Assembly (NCBI GenBank): GCA_021234155.1
Contig: JAJEKV010000041.1
Span: forward strand, 10,565,018 to 10,629,017
Length of the DNA stretch: 64,000 nucleotides
Direction of reading: 5' to 3'
From: Isoetes taiwanensis
Taxonomy: Eukaryota; Streptophyta; Lycopodiopsida; Isoetales; Isoetaceae
Shown: in pieces, positions 22,463 to 36,400 of the stretch
How positions within the stretch are numbered: position 1 is the stretch's first letter
Layout of the letters: the number at the start of each line of letters is the position of its first letter
The notes under the pieces: model-generated
Databases searched by the model: none
Seen by the model: only the letters and a program-made list of their open reading frames with translations
Told to the model about the DNA's origin: nothing
Position numbers and translations under genes: made by a program

Positions 22463-25400
22463 TTAGAGTTCTTTGTATACAATATTTGTTGTATATCTTG
22501 ATCTCGTCAAGATCTCCCCCATAAGCATCTCCATCCTTTCGATAGAATGAGTACCTTTATGCCTTGGATTCCTTTGAGCTCTTGAGAGTGCCACATAGAG
22601 TTGTCCGTGACTGAATACTGGAGTTGACAAATACAAACCAACCATTTTCATTTTTTGGCCTTGGGACTTGTTGATTGTCATACCAAAAGCTGGACGCAAT
22701 GGAAATTGTATACGCTCAAACTCAAATAGGAGTTCTGCATTATTGGGCACCAAAGGTATTCCAAATATGAACACTCTGCTTCCAATATTCTTTCTAGTGA
22801 CAATCTCGGCATCTATAACACGTCTTCCCAATGAACGTATAATGAGGCGAGTGCCATTGTAGAGTCCCTTACGTGTAGAAACAAACCTCAATAACATGAC
22901 AATCAATGCCAACCTTCAAAGTTAATTGATGAGGAGGCATCCCACTGAGTTTCGCGATTCAAAAATTCAATAGGATGGACCCCTGTGGTCATTCTCATTA
23001 ACAACTTCGATCAATTTTTGTAATAATCAATAGGTGTGCAGAAAACCACTCATGCATCCTTTTCTTTACTTTATCTACATCATCATTTTGGTATAAGTAT
23101 ACCCTTTGCACCCAATAGGACACACTTCCATAATTCGGTTTGAAACATCGGGGAATGCCACGGCTAGCAAGTCATTTAACTCCTGGACTTTCACACAAAT
23201 CTCTTCACGGAAGACGACACGCCCCGATCCAATGTTGGAAAACGTGGTCTCAAGTCCGTCTCCAACTCGTAGGGAGACACTCTGAAAACGCTTTTGCTCT
23301 TCCGTCTCTTCACACACTATTCATTACTCGCATATTTATGTTCAGATTATGTTCCTCGACATGATCCCATATGTAAGAGCATTTCAAGGAAGCATGCACA
23401 ATTTGGGGGTGATTTCCTCGTGGAACCACAGTGTGAAGCGGGCGAAAAATCTCCTCCCAAAACGTCAATGAGTCCCCCAAACAATTTGTCACATGACATC
23501 ACGTCATGGAGCGTTCTATCCAGTGCTTCATAAACATATTTATGCATCATTGAGGCGCTCTTATCAATTTTGCCACCGAACGCTTTTGGAATATTGCAAG
23601 TTGATGTCTCATCTATGTTTATCTAAGATCTTGAACTTTTGAATGTAGTGTGGCAAGACCTTTCAATAAAGTGGATGCAATTCCTGAAGAAGCAACTGCA
23701 ACTACAATGATACCTTTGGCACGAACATAAGACAACATGGTGTTAAAAAGAAAACTCTTTTCCGAGCCGCCTGCACCTTGAACGAAAGACACCCATCATT
23801 TTTCTAACATCACGTGCTCATCGATCACCACGGTTGAAGATAACACGGTTTGTGATATAGGCGGTCCACATCTTCTTGCACCTCTACCATATCTTCTTGA
23901 AACACCATATTCAAATATCATCTATGGATCTATTGCATGCGCTAGAAGAATGAAATCAAACTCCCTTAAGGATCGCCCGTGAGTTCATATGATCTTCAAT
24001 GTCAGAAGTGCCATGTCAAAAAATTGATCGCATTACATTTACACTTTGATCCTCTCAGAACCCTTTCATTCTTCATGCAAGAAGTCATCGATCATAGAAA
24101 GCTTGACTTCTTCCCACGCTTGTAACGTAATTCGATGGTTCACAATTTAAAAGAATCATGGCTTAACATGTGTCTTAAGTGTGGTGGCATGCCCCATGCC
24201 GCCGCTTCTTGAAGAGACTCAAGTCATTCTGCGGTCATCTCGAAGCAACCCACGGCTAATTCAAGCTTCTTTATATGTTGCACACAACTCCCCATCAAAA
24301 GAGCGTGAAATCTTCAAAACTAATTGCACCTCACGGCGGGTCAACGAGGAGTCGTAAATAATATCACTCTCCTTCGAAGGATTAACAAAGTACATGCGCC
24401 CAATAGTGGAAAACCTGCCATTTTATTTGGGTTTATCATAGGTAAACTTTTAGGAAAATCATGGTAGAGCAATTGTGTAGCCCTCTCGCCTCGTGATGCA
24501 TTCAACTTTCGAAAAAAAGTCGGCCAACGTTGTTCCGTTATTCTTGCTCCTTATACCGCTCCACGCTTATACCTTCTCGATAGTATATATCTTTGTTGTA
24601 TTGGAAGATGCCGCCAATCTAGTGACGCGGAGGAAATTGGCCGTTGTATCTCATATGAGAGGATTCTCCATGATGCCTCGAGAAATAAGAAATAGCGTGC
24701 ATTCAATAATTGCTCAATCTCATCATGGTTTTATGGTAGATGCCCCTGCTAGTGATGCATCATCATTCATTGTTTCTAAGTTCACATTGATCATATCGGG
24801 CCCTTTGTAGGCGTACTTGTAAAATATTTAATAGCCTTTACAAGAAGCACATACCTCAACATTGATATGGCACTTGAAGTACGCATGTCAACCGTGGATT
24901 ATATGGCACTCCACCCATCCGGCATCCCAAATCTATACCCCTTTTTTCACCTTTCGGCCGCCATCCCTTCTTAGGTGACAATGGCTATTCATCAACAACC
25001 GCCGTCTCATCTGAAAATGCATCGCGGATAGCGTTTTGTAACTTACCACCATCTTGCATGCACGGACATTCGGATATCTATTATGGCCCATGCATCATAT
25101 TTACGTGGTGACTATATCGCATAATTCAGATATGCGTTCTTGTCTGTATTTTCAGCACAAATAATTTGATCAATCTCTTCGACTATGAAGGGCTTGTCCG
25201 CCTCTGATCCAACATAGTCAACAAATGTACATGGCAAGCCTCTCTTCGAACTCAATAACATAGACTTTGTGATTATGTGAGTGAAAATATGATTAGTTAT
25301 CAAATCTACACTCCTTGCTTTCTCATATGGAATACTCTAGCCACTAATCAAGGTCGCATCATTTGGATTATTGGCCATATAATAATTTCCTCCTAATCTC

Positions 25401-27400
25401 TTCCCAATTTACATTTAGCAGTCATGGTTATAAAAAGGGTCTGGCCCGCCATGTTCGGGCAATAACAGACATGGCATCACGGTAGCGTTGGTCATGTATC
25501 ACCGGAGCCTCCTACATGTGAGGATGGTAACACAATTTTTCGGCCAATAGAACCCCGCATCATCTCCCTTCAAAGTCCATAATACCCATAACATGTCTTT
25601 TTTGAATATGTTTGTTTTGGTTCAACATAATAAATTGTAGCCTTTCTTGTTTCATCTTCGCAAACATATCACATATGTATTCTTGAAACAACCGACCATG
25701 TGAAGGGGATACATGTCCATAACGTGTGAATAGGTGATATCTATAGCTCCATAATAGTTACTTCTTTTGCACCACTTCATCCATGAGGTATTTTAAAATG
25801 CCATCCAAATGCGTACTGTAGGAAGAAGTGGACAAAGTACTATGGATCATAGGTCGAAGTGATATGCATCTATAAACTTCCATACCATCCTTAGAGGTAC
25901 AATAATATCCCCTCGACCATCTTGGGCTTATCATCAATGGGCATTAAAAGCAATTACCCTCATTTTGCTTGTTTAGATTATATTGCCTCAATGTGATTTT
26001 GCACATTGCAAGAAAGTATGCACAAAAACGGATATCCCATGGTTAGGGATGGGTAGTGCATAATCTATGCCGGCAAAAAAATATGCTAACAAATGGATTG
26101 CTCCATCATAAGGGCCTATAATCGCACCACTATTTCTTGCCTCAATCAACCGCAAAAATGGGACATCCTCCATTCAATTTGCATATGCGTCCACCATCCA
26201 TGATGTATATTTGTACAAAATTTTGCATGCTCTTGAAGCCCTTATGGTGGCAAAATGTGTTCCCCATCTTATGGCACATGCGCCATTGGACTAATAAAGT
26301 TCGCCCAATAGCATTTGCCAAGATCTCATCAATTTTCATGCCCAATCGAGGCAAATGAGAATATATTGTTGTACTTTTCTAATGTTTGTCCGAAAATGAT
26401 CACAGGATATATCCGTTTCTCGATATAGCTCAAACAAAACCACTGCGTTCGAATCAATGGCGGTTAATATTTCCATTAGCACATGCTCGGCATTTCTTTT
26501 GACGTTCAACTTTCGCTTTCCATTGCATAGCCCCACAATACAAACATCTATAATCTATGTTACCAAGGTCATGAGGAGGAGGTAAGTTCCACGCCTATTT
26601 ATCTTATTGAAACCGCTTTGGCCAGTGGGGCGTTCCCCTAGACCAATAGCGCGAAAGCAATCCAACCTCACACCAGTATGCTTTGCCTCATGTCTTGGTG
26701 GTCGTCTCCTCTTTTGACTATTGCTCACCTTACGGTGTCACATAAGAGGGGTTACATTAAGCTTGTTATGAGGTCAACATTAGCATCTCCTTACCTGTTC
26801 CACTCGACCTCAAGGCCTTTTTTTGCCGCTCCATCTTTTGCGCCGCAAACACTTTGTTTCTATGAGTATTACTTTCATTCTCGTGTGTCATGTAGGGGGT
26901 TACTCGCTATTATAGGTGGCTTATTTTGATTTTGATGTTTCAATGAGTTCGACCGAGATGGTGTGCTAAACCCATGAGCATTCACGCTTTTGTAGTTTGT
27001 GGCAACATCATCTAATCACCCTATTTGTTCATCTATTGTGAGAAATTTGCATCTTAATACCATTAGCTTTAACGTGATGAAGTGTGAACCCCCTCCATTT
27101 GCAATAGATCTTCCTATACTCATATCATTTGGGTGTCGCTTGTCTATCGGATAGCATCTCCCACAAATCATAGGGCCTCACGGCTCGCCTTCCTACAACT
27201 TGTGGCATTGATTGATGTAGAGGCAAAACATGTTTGGACTGACCGCCCTCAAAGCAACAATATCGATGCATGGCCATCTTTCTCTCGAATATCCATATTA
27301 TATTCTAGTTTTAAGGCTCTACACTTTTGCAACCGTTTACGTGCAGGTCATCTCTTTTTTACCCCACCTAGTTTCATTGATAGGTGTCATGTATGAGGGG
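22463..27400 (-). pseudogene. Helitron Rep/helicase (RepHel), decayed
   Basis: The family encodes an HUH replication initiator fused to a PIF1-type helicase. From the N-terminus: LGN.DY.C.YCGAMQWKA near 26560-26520; FRTNIRKVQQYI near 26380; KIDEILANA and YIMDGG (26340-26190); LPSSHVGG then PDLF-like text (25510-25430); GSEADKPFIVEEIDQIICAE (25210-25150); MMHGP and CPCMQDG (25095-25050); HINVEV...YKGPD (24870-24790). In the helicase, a damaged Walker A reads GGSEKS (23771-23754; GK expected), followed by HKYVYEALDRTL, LGGDF, GSGRVVFREEICVKVQ (about 23230), FPLRPAFGMTINKSQGQ (about 22700) and GQLYVALSRAQ (about 22600). Many frameshifts and stops are present. The last 450 bp are open (C-terminal 149 codons). 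The HUH motif itself was not found. It cannot be functional. Confidence 0.93.
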
Positions 27401-29750
27401 TTGTTGGCCTACTATGGTGGTGTTTTTGGCAAGACCGGGTGTGTTGCAATCTATACAACCTAGATGGTTGCAAAGAAGCCTAACCGGAATAATATTTGTC
27501 ACATTCTACCTTGGGAATAGCGCAATATAATTAATCTAAGATAGAACTTAAGACTCACCTTTTGGCGTTTGCATCTTGGCAAGTGCTAAAGTATAGAAGT
27601 GTGGTAAGTTTTTGTCCCTCTCTCAAAGTGCAAGGGCGAAGTATCTCCTATAAACATAAGAGCACATAAGAATACATGAAATATTACCGGATATCAAGAG
27701 TAAAATAATGGTGCACATGGACATAAGGTTAACAGGTAAAAAAGTATGCAAAGCATCATGTATGTAAGAAAAGTATGCTAAATTACTTGAGGAATAGCTA
27801 AGTTGTATTATTGTGCAATTAAGTTGAATCCATGCAAAACAAAAACACCAACCATAAGGTGGTCTTTTTATTTTAAGAATGCCCTTGCCAGCATTGAGGC
27901 GCACTACATATCCAACCCATGTTGCATAAGATATTTTTATAAATAAGGTAGCTTCCATAACCTCCACAAACTTATGGACTCTCACAAAGCCACGTTTACG
28001 AAAGCAGCATACATTTTTCTAACAAAATATTCAATATCTAGCTCCACTTTTGACCTTGGGCGTATCTCAACTCCAAAGCAACCCTAGGGCTTCATACCAC
28101 TCTCCAAAAACTCTCAAAGCCCAAAGCAGAGCCTTAAATGTTCACTTGCATCCCATCATTCCCCAATGCAACACTTTCTACGCAGATCTTGCATTTCGCT
28201 TTCAATCCTCCGCCTCTTCTAAGTATTGAAAGTATGCATCAAAAAATCATCGTCAAATAGTGGGAAGGCATGTCCATCTCTAAAAATTGTGCGACATGTT
28301 TTTGGGTAAAATCCATGGCGCATCATCACCACCATCTGCATTATAGAAATGATGTTTTTAAGTCAACCCATTTTCATGTTGGCAAGCAAGATGCGTTGTT
28401 TTACATGAAGGAACATACGAATGTACTATTTATACAAAAGGCCAATAACTTTATACTTGAATGCATTATTTGGCCAACAACTTGAAAAAAACTTAAGTTT
28501 TTCAATTAATTTTTCAAGTTAATTGAGTTTTCAACTATATCTCAATCTACTTGTTTTACTTGTGTTCTAAGTCAACAATGGGCTTTGTGTTCTAAGTTAA
28601 CGTTTGCTATTAGCCTTTTATGTTCTAAGTTAAAGTTTGGGATGTCACTTGCTTTGTTAAAATGGTGCATTTAGGTTTGTTGAAGTGATGCATTTGTTAA
28701 AAAAGTTGTTAAAGTTTGTTAAAATGATGCATTTGAGTCGGGTATTATTTAGTTGAAACGTTAAGTTTTTTCCCTTTTAACCCACCAAAATGTTTCTATT
28801 TAAAAGTGAACCACCTTTGACTTCACTTGGTATGTGCCTCTATATAGAATATGACGCCTCCATCAACAACACAAACAACAATTAGTAATGTTGAAAAACC
28901 ACATCATGTTCAAAAACAATTAGTAAAAGTAGATTAATCCATGCAATGCCACGTTTATATCAATAAAATGAGACAATTTTTTAAAGATGCCAATAATTTA
29001 TTCATAATGTTATACTATCGATTTCTTCAGTGCAACCTTATCGACAAATTTTATAATTTTGTACTATCCCAAGTGTATCAAATTCAATCTTATAATAATG
29101 CACATTGGACATGTCAATAATAGATCAACAAGAAATACAATGTTCAATTCATACTTTAGAAAGTGGAAGAATGCCTTCAAGTTTTATATAGTCATCTTAA
29201 AAAAGTGTCTTCTATTATTTACACATGGTATGGAATGGTCAAAACCATGCTTTGAATTTTGCATTAGTTTTAACATGCAATTATTTACACTTATGTCAAC
29301 TTCGGCCCTCTTTTCAAATGGAGGTATCTTATAGATTCTTTCAGATTCCTCTAGACTCTTTAAGTATCTTCAAGACCATATAATACTTTTGCCTATAGAT
29401 ATTTTAAGTTAAATCTAATATTTATATTTACTTTTTTTTACTTATGCCCAAGGAAAGCCTCAAAGAATCTCGGCATTTTTCTAGTATTTTATAAACAAGC
29501 AAAATGTGCAATCTAAAATGGGCCGCGGGTTTTAATTTCTTTTTAAAAGCCAACATAAAATTTTCAAAAAAAGATATTTTTGCGGGTAAACCATTTGTTC
29601 GAACAAAAAAAAAATATCCAAGTCACTAAAGATAAAGAACAAAGAGGGTGGGACAAAAGGCCTTTTCTTTTCAAAAGGCTATCTAACAACAAGATGCTTT
29701 ATAAACAAAGAAAAGATGCAATATAAAATAAGCTTAATGCCTTCTATGCA
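27401..29750. other. AT-rich intergenic DNA
   Basis: No gene recognised. At 28560-28740 there are loose repeats of TGTTCTAAGTTAA and GTTAAA(A)TG(A/G)TGCATTT. The 5' end of the Helitron probably lies within this stretch, but I could not place it. Confidence 0.4.
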
Positions 29751-29779
29751 TCTATCTATCTATCTATCTATCTTATCTC

Positions 29780-29810
<31 letters not shown>

Positions 29811-29839
29811 CATCTATCTATCTATCTATATCTCCATTC

Positions 29840-29880
<41 letters not shown>

Positions 29881-29883
29881 ATC
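29751..29883. repeat. imperfect (TATC)n microsatellite
   Basis: About 130 bp of TATC units with a few interruptions (near 29773, 29810 and 29830). The open frame of alternating Ser-Ile-Tyr-Leu across it is an artefact of the repeat. Confidence 0.95.
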
Positions 29884-31298
29884 TTTGAAGGGCAACACAA
29901 CCTTTTAAGAAGGTTGACAAGTTTTTAAAAGATGCAACATAACACAAAGATCAAACATCGACAACTTCAAACATCGACTAACTTGAAAAAAAATCCAACT
30001 TTAATTGCCAAGTTTTAAAGTGATGGTGATGGAGTATTTAAAGGAAGGGTCCCTGGGCGTAAGAAACCATGAATTTTGGCCTTGAGTTTTGCAGAAGTTC
30101 ATAGGAGGCCTTCTATTGGGAAGGGAGATTGCTTCGAATGTAGCTTCACCAACGATACAAAGCATTGGATTAACTAAGCTTCGAAGTGAGCACTGCCGGA
30201 TAATGGGAGCATAGAGGTAATAAAAAAAGAACTTTTTAGTAATGGTTGTTTATGAGATTTGTGATTTTTAGTTAAAATAAATGGATATTCAAGATTTTGA
30301 AATTGTGCATATATTTAATGGTTTTATGTGTTATTTTTAAGTTGCCAATTTTTATTTTTTAGATTTTTTTAGATTTCCTTTTTTTTTTTTTTGGGAGGGA
30401 ACCAAAATACATCATTTCTTATAAACAACCACAACTAAAAAGTTCATAAGAAGATAAGAATCACCGCCAAAGCAACTTAGTAGATGTGGCAATTTAATTG
30501 TAAAGTGGAGTGGGATTTGTTTTGCCCGAAAAGTTAGCTAATTTTATTTTTCCATCTAATGGCCCCTACTAAATCATATGCGCGTTTGACATTTTTCATT
30601 ACCCTTAAAAAATAGGCTTTAAGCGAACTTTCATCCAGAATAGAATACAGAATAGATATGATTTTTTACCGTCCCCGAGGGAATACCATGTTCCTCGGCA
30701 ACATTTGTGCAATCCATATATGCTTGAGGGCATAAAACATGACATTCCACGATTTATATATGGTATATATATAAATAACATGACATGTCACCATGGATAT
30801 TTTTGAGCCATTATGGATTAAACTAAATGAGTCTACGTTAGCCATACTAAATGTCTCTTAGATAGCAGCTTCCTAGCCAATCCTTGTATATGTATGATTA
30901 GTCTCTATTTCATGCTCTAATTGAGATTATGGATGGATGTGTATGATTGTTGTTCTCTTTACATTTCTCTTGTGTTTTGGGATTCATGGAGGGTAGAGAC
31001 CAAAGGTTGTGAGGAAATACAGATTGTAGAGGCTTTAAATCTCAATAAATTGTGGCCTCTGTGCAAAGAGCCCACCTAAGTATGGATGCTATGCCAAGAA
31101 ATGAGCATAGATGTGGATGCTATGCCAAGCCAAGCCACCATATAACGGGTACCAATGGTGAAGGGAGGTGGAGCCTTGGCATGGCTCTTGGGGGCTCCTA
31201 CATGGTGGGCCCATAATCCATATAGGTCCTAAGATTGAAACTTAGCTCTCATAGTATTTTTTTTTTGCCCTTTTGGCGTGTTGGTTAGCATTATGGGG
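29884..31298. other. no recognisable gene
   Basis: AT-rich. A short direct repeat TGGATGCTATGCCAAG occurs at about 31083 and 31116. Nothing else is identifiable. Confidence 0.4.
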
Positions 31299-32360
31299 TT
31301 AGTGCATTTTGGTAATCGAGCCCAAGGTTCTATAGTTCCTAGCAATATTGATGTCTTCCACATGCTTGAGGACTAAGCATCCGAGGGGAAGGCCCGAAAG
31401 AGGAGAATTGATATTTAGTCTATGGGGTATGGGATAAAGTTTAGGAAAGTTTGGGCCCATTAGATAACAATTCCATGAAAGATCCGCTACCTTAATCATA
31501 TGTGTTGTTGGTAGGAGTTGTCCCCTGAATCACTTGAAGGGTGCTAATATTTTGCGGAATGCGTTTACATATATTGGCAAGCTTAACTATACACAGTAGA
31601 CAAATATTCTTCCATTCCCCCCTATGTTTTTGTTGCATATATAACATATGGGCATAGAACAAGAAATCTAAGAGTCACCTCATGCCATGTGTTTGTGAAT
31701 GAAATGTCAGAGGAACCTAAACCAAGAGGAATTTACTACGCTTATAAAATGTTTTTGGACTTGATGGGGTTTTTAGCCCATTTTCAATACCTAATACATG
31801 CGAGTTAGGGGGATTTTTTGACTACTAGTTGGGGTAAATTTTATATATGGAAGGGTCAAATTTTGGCTTCCAAAGATGGATATCTGCAGGGTTTGTTTTA
31901 AGCATGGCATATATCCCTTTCTCAGATAAGTGCGGACCGCATCTAGTCCCAAGACTATCACTAAATAGCACGCCAAAAATTTACTACATGAGTTGTAATC
32001 GATATAATCACTTCAAGAAGCCCATGATTCTTCGAACAATATCCTCAAAAAGACCGAAAGTAGCTTCAATTGCCTGTAAGCAATTTTCTTTGCAGGTAAA
32101 AATATTGCAGATACTTCCTCAATCGCATCTACAATTGTCACACTTGATCATTACCTTAACACTTTCAAGGTAAAGAAGCAAAATGCATAGTCAATTGTTG
32201 GAAGGTCTTTCTCGGTATACACAATGCGGTAATAGTTCCGAGTCTTTGCGACTTGAATCCTTTTGTTTTTTGACATGATATACACTTCTCAACAAAATTT
32301 AATCATGCCACTCCTAAGTGTTTTCTATTAGAAATGCCTAGCCACCAAATCTAGATTATG
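31299..32360 (-). pseudogene. Ty3/Gypsy integrase remnant
   Basis: On the minus strand near 32300-32210 the text NFVEKCISCQKTKGFKSQRL followed by G...AL.IP matches the end of the integrase zinc-binding region and the linker seen in plant Gypsy elements (CQ..K...Q...G.L.PL.IP). Further along, GVLFSDSLGTRCG (about 31960-31920) resembles the FW..LF..LGT segment of the integrase core, before a broken C-terminal region. Frames shift often. Neither LTR nor a complete polymerase is visible around it, so it is an isolated fragment. A weaker alternative is an unrelated sequence with a chance CQKTKG motif. Confidence 0.5.
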
Positions 32361-32439
32361 GATATCATTCTATGACTGCGGCAAGCGCTTCGACATTATT
32401 CCTTCAAGCCGCGAAAAATTTTTGACACAATAACAAACA

Positions 32440-32910
32440 ATCCTTGTGGAACGGAACAATAGCGAGGCCATAGACACAACCAAGTCGAGGGTCAGGGAGC
32501 CAACGGCACGCATCCACGCCTTAATCGCCAAGCTCGGCAGGCATATAGCCACCACCAAGTCGAAAGTGGTAGCAAACTAGCAAAGTCGACCATAACGACA
32601 CCACCAAGCCCGGATGGGGAGCCAGCAATGGCTTATCCAAGACGCCACCAAGTCGGGTGGGTATTTGCAGCCATCAAATGGGTGGGAGCCAATTAGCCGA
32701 GATAGACACTACCTCAAGTTGGGACACTGGACCAAATTAATTTCAGTGGAAGTGATCAAATAACCACAAAGTGGTGGGAAGCCAACAATGGCGAGCCAAA
32801 CACCCCGACCAAGTGGTGTGGGAAGGCAATAATGCGAGCCAAACCCGCAACAAGTGAAACGTGTAGGGGTATATGGCGACGGATCCCAAAACCACCAAGT
32901 CTGGTGGTAT
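32440..32910 (-). repeat. degenerate minisatellite (ACCAAGTCGGGTGG words)
   Basis: Words such as ACCAAGTCGAGGGT, CACCACCAAGTCGAAAG, CACCACCAAGCCCGGATGGG, CCACCAAGTCGGGTGGG, GACCAAGTGGTGTGGG and ACCACCAAGTCTGGTGG are spaced about 50-80 bp apart, often followed by GAGCCA.CAATGG. They are reverse complements of those in 9249-9612, indicating one family in opposite orientations. Confidence 0.6.
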
Positions 32911-33489
32911 GGTCCATTGAGCCTATATTCAACACGATTATATTCTTCCTTGGCTGATAGAAACTACAATCTAGGGTGGGCCGATAAAAAGCATTCAATT
33001 CGATTCAATTAAAATCACAGAACACATAACGTAAAACAAGAACTGGATTGGACGATATGTATTCAAATGATCAAGAGCAACAAAACATAGAAGTTTGGAT
33101 AAGCAACTCCTTTAATTGTTCATGCGTTATGAGCCTAAATCAAGTCTTTTCCAAAATAATTCAAAAGAAATGGGAACCCGTGATCATCAGCCAGAATGAG
33201 GTCAAGATTCTAACAGCCTGGAGAAAAAATAAAACTAGCCGTTTGAAAGCTCTCCAATATGCCTTGTAGAAAAAATTGCTCAAGCATTTCTTTTACCTGA
33301 TTAGTCGCCCTTACCATACTGACCGTTGCCTTCAGTTTTTTGGCTGCTCTGCCATTTGCATTCGCTTTTTCCTCTCTGAATTTGGTCCGACTCGATCGTT
33401 TCATTTGAAAATTTGCTGCATGCAGGGGCCGATCAATCTTTCAAAAAATAACGCAGCATTTACATTCTTGAGCATGAATCCGTCGGAGA
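32911..33489. other. no recognisable gene
   Basis: Short frames on both strands. This is the region just upstream of the kinesin pseudogene and may hold its decayed 5' end. Confidence 0.4.
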
Positions 33490-36400
33490 TGATCCAAAGC
33501 TAGATGCAGGAAAAGAAAGATCTATGTCACGGTAAAGAGTTAGGCCTTTGAGCTCCCAAAATAGCCCACAGGATGTTTGTAGACTGGGAATGCGCAAGCA
33601 GTTTATACTGGTATTTACAAACATCCTCCGCCAGATCGTTCTCCCACATCCGGCTTCATACACATTTGGTGCGTTGATTAAGCTGTTTGATTTTGTGTAC
33701 TGTGCATGGGGCAGTAAATTTGAATGCTGAACGGTCTTTGGTGTCCGATCAGATCGTGTTTTGGGCCCAAGAATTGTAACACCAAGGTTGTTTACGAGGA
33801 AGGAGCTAAAATATCGCTCTTTTCTGCACACCGGCATCAACTGCAAGATTGGTTTAATCCCTTTATCCAGGGAGAGTAGTTTAACCTGTGCTGCTTAAAC
33901 AACACTAAGAGCCTTTCTTGTAAATACAATTTTTGCATACGGGCAGACCAGCAGTGGAAAGACTTACACAATGAGGGTGTTATAGAGAGTGCCGTGGTGG
34001 ATATCTATGGAATACAGAGAAGGTTTGTGAAATTTTCATCCCTTTTGTGGCAGTTTACGCAATGAATGTCTTAAACATGCGCCTTTTACAGAACCACGAG
34101 AGGGAATTTGTGCTTAAAATATCAGGGTTGAGATTTACAACGAAGTTGTAAAGTTATTCTAAATCCAGACAGTGGTCCCTTTAGACTTTTAGATGATCCT
34201 GAGGTAATGGGATGTAGGATTTTTATGATTCACCTGCCAGCTGATTCTATTCCTAGTAAATACTTCCTCTACAGAAAAGGAGTAATTGTTGACAGACTGA
34301 AACGAGAACATTGTTCGTGATAGTAAGCATCTTTAGACATGTTCTTCTATCTGTGATGGTAAGATTTTACACATTTAAGCTTCGTCATATTTTCCATAAC
34401 TACTCTTATATTTGGTGCCTTAAAGAATAGATTTTTCGTGTCTCATGGGGAAACAGCTCAAAAGGTAGGATTGGGGAAACAATGCTTAACGATGCAAGTT
34501 CAAGATCACATCAAATAATCAGATTGGTAAGGCATACCAAATTGCAAATTGTATATCTATGGAATGCCCCAGGAATTGTTTAACCGCGTTTTGTTACCGT
34601 TACTAAAATTGGTTTTGACTTCCAGACTGTTGAAAGTTTCCCTCGTGGGATACTGAAGGAAATACTTTTAAACACGATGGTTGCAAGCCTGGTAATGAGC
34701 ATAATGCTGTGAGGCAATTGCGTCTTTGAAAAGTATTTTTTTAGAATAAATTTATGAATTCAGCCCCTTTTCCAGTAACTTTGTGGATTTGGCTGGCAGT
34801 GAATCCAGCATCTCAATCTTCAGCAGAAGGTGCAAGGTTGAAGGAGGGGCTGTCACACATTATCCTCCAGCTTGCCCATTTGAGCACTGTCATTCGTGAA
34901 CTCAGGTATTTTCACTTGAGTACCAGCAATATTACAACGCTTTTTGTAATGTAGTACCTAGTCCGCAAACTAGCCATTACTTTTACGTAATGCTACTGCC
35001 CCTAGATAATTTTGTTCTTCTTATATTTTAGTTCTAGCTCCTATACTAAGCATGTTCGAGGTATATATATGTTCCGTTCAGGTAGAAAAGCCAGGTCCTG
35101 TGCAATTATGTAGTAATCATTTACAAGTTCAAGATCTTTTCTGGATTTTAATCCATGCGTACATGGTTCGCAGAAATGCCGAGGCAACAAGTTAAAAGGA
35201 CATGTCCCTTTACAGATTCTAAGCTGACACGATTCTACGCAAACATTCACTTTCGGGGGTTAATACCGGACTGCTGCTAATCTGCACCATGAGTCCAGCC
35301 CATTGTCATGTGGATCCAGTCCAGAAATACACTTTCTTTTGCAACTAGACAGCGAAGTTACTAATAATGCCCATGTTAATGTGGTGGTTCTGCTAAAGGG
35401 ATTGCTCTTGTGCGCTTAAGATCTTATAAGATTGTAAATTCTGGTTATCATAACGCAGGTAATCTCCGATAAAGATTTGGCAAGCAATTACAAAAGGAAG
35501 CAGATTAGGAAAACAGAAACTTAAGATTCCTGATGCTGCACCAACTTCGGAGACACTACAAGAAAGAGGCTTCAAATTCAAAGGAAGGAACAAAAGAACT
35601 GTTTTTACCAACACGCATGCCTTTTCCAGGCCCATTTAACCCCAGCTTGTTATTGTAGATGGAGATGGAAATGAAACAATTGACAGAACAAATCTGATCT
35701 TGCTCAAGCTGCTTAATGAACTTCTCCAAAAGATGGAGGGCGGATCAGGCAAATGAAATGGTAGCGAATTCTCTCTCATTGTATTTAAGTATTTTATTTC
35801 CTGTCCATTTAAATGATTTATGTTCTACTGCAGGGCAAGAAGAATCCAATGCCTGCACTACTTTACTCCCCCAAAAGATGGACATGTAGAACAGGAGAAT
35901 ATGGGTCTGCAGACAGTCCTACTTCTGCAACACTTATGCTAGCGTCACAGGAAATAAGGAAGTTGGAAAAATTGCAAGATGAACTTGGTAGGGATGCTGG
36001 CAGAGCTTTTAGAAGCACTTCAAGAATGAGGTGGAGTGCGTTTCTGCTTAAAACTGGAATGAACCAATTTTATGCATCAACTATTACCCAAACTTCAAGC
36101 AGAGATCCATGATTTGCATGCCCAAAGAGCAACTATTAGCACAATGACGTGAATCCTGCTGAACTTAAGAGGGCTTGATCTCCGCGCATAAGTGCTTCTT
36201 TAAGAGACAAAAGGCAGCAGGTTACGGGCTCTTGAGGCAAAGATGAAAGCGAAGCAGATGTGGCTATTACTACTCTGGAGGAGCAACTTGAAATCTGTCC
36301 AACAGGATGTCATTAGATGGGAATGGTTCTGGACTCACCTGGTGTGAAGGGCAAGTAGGTGGAGGATATACTATCTCCACCTCAAAGGCAAGAACTCCAG

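Noticed and set aside
29751-29883. Open frame with repeated Tyr-Leu-Ser-Ile
   Set aside because: It is a translation of the TATC microsatellite.
33460-33846. 128-codon minus-strand open frame
   Set aside because: It is antisense to the kinesin motor N-terminal exon, which explains the sequence on the plus strand.
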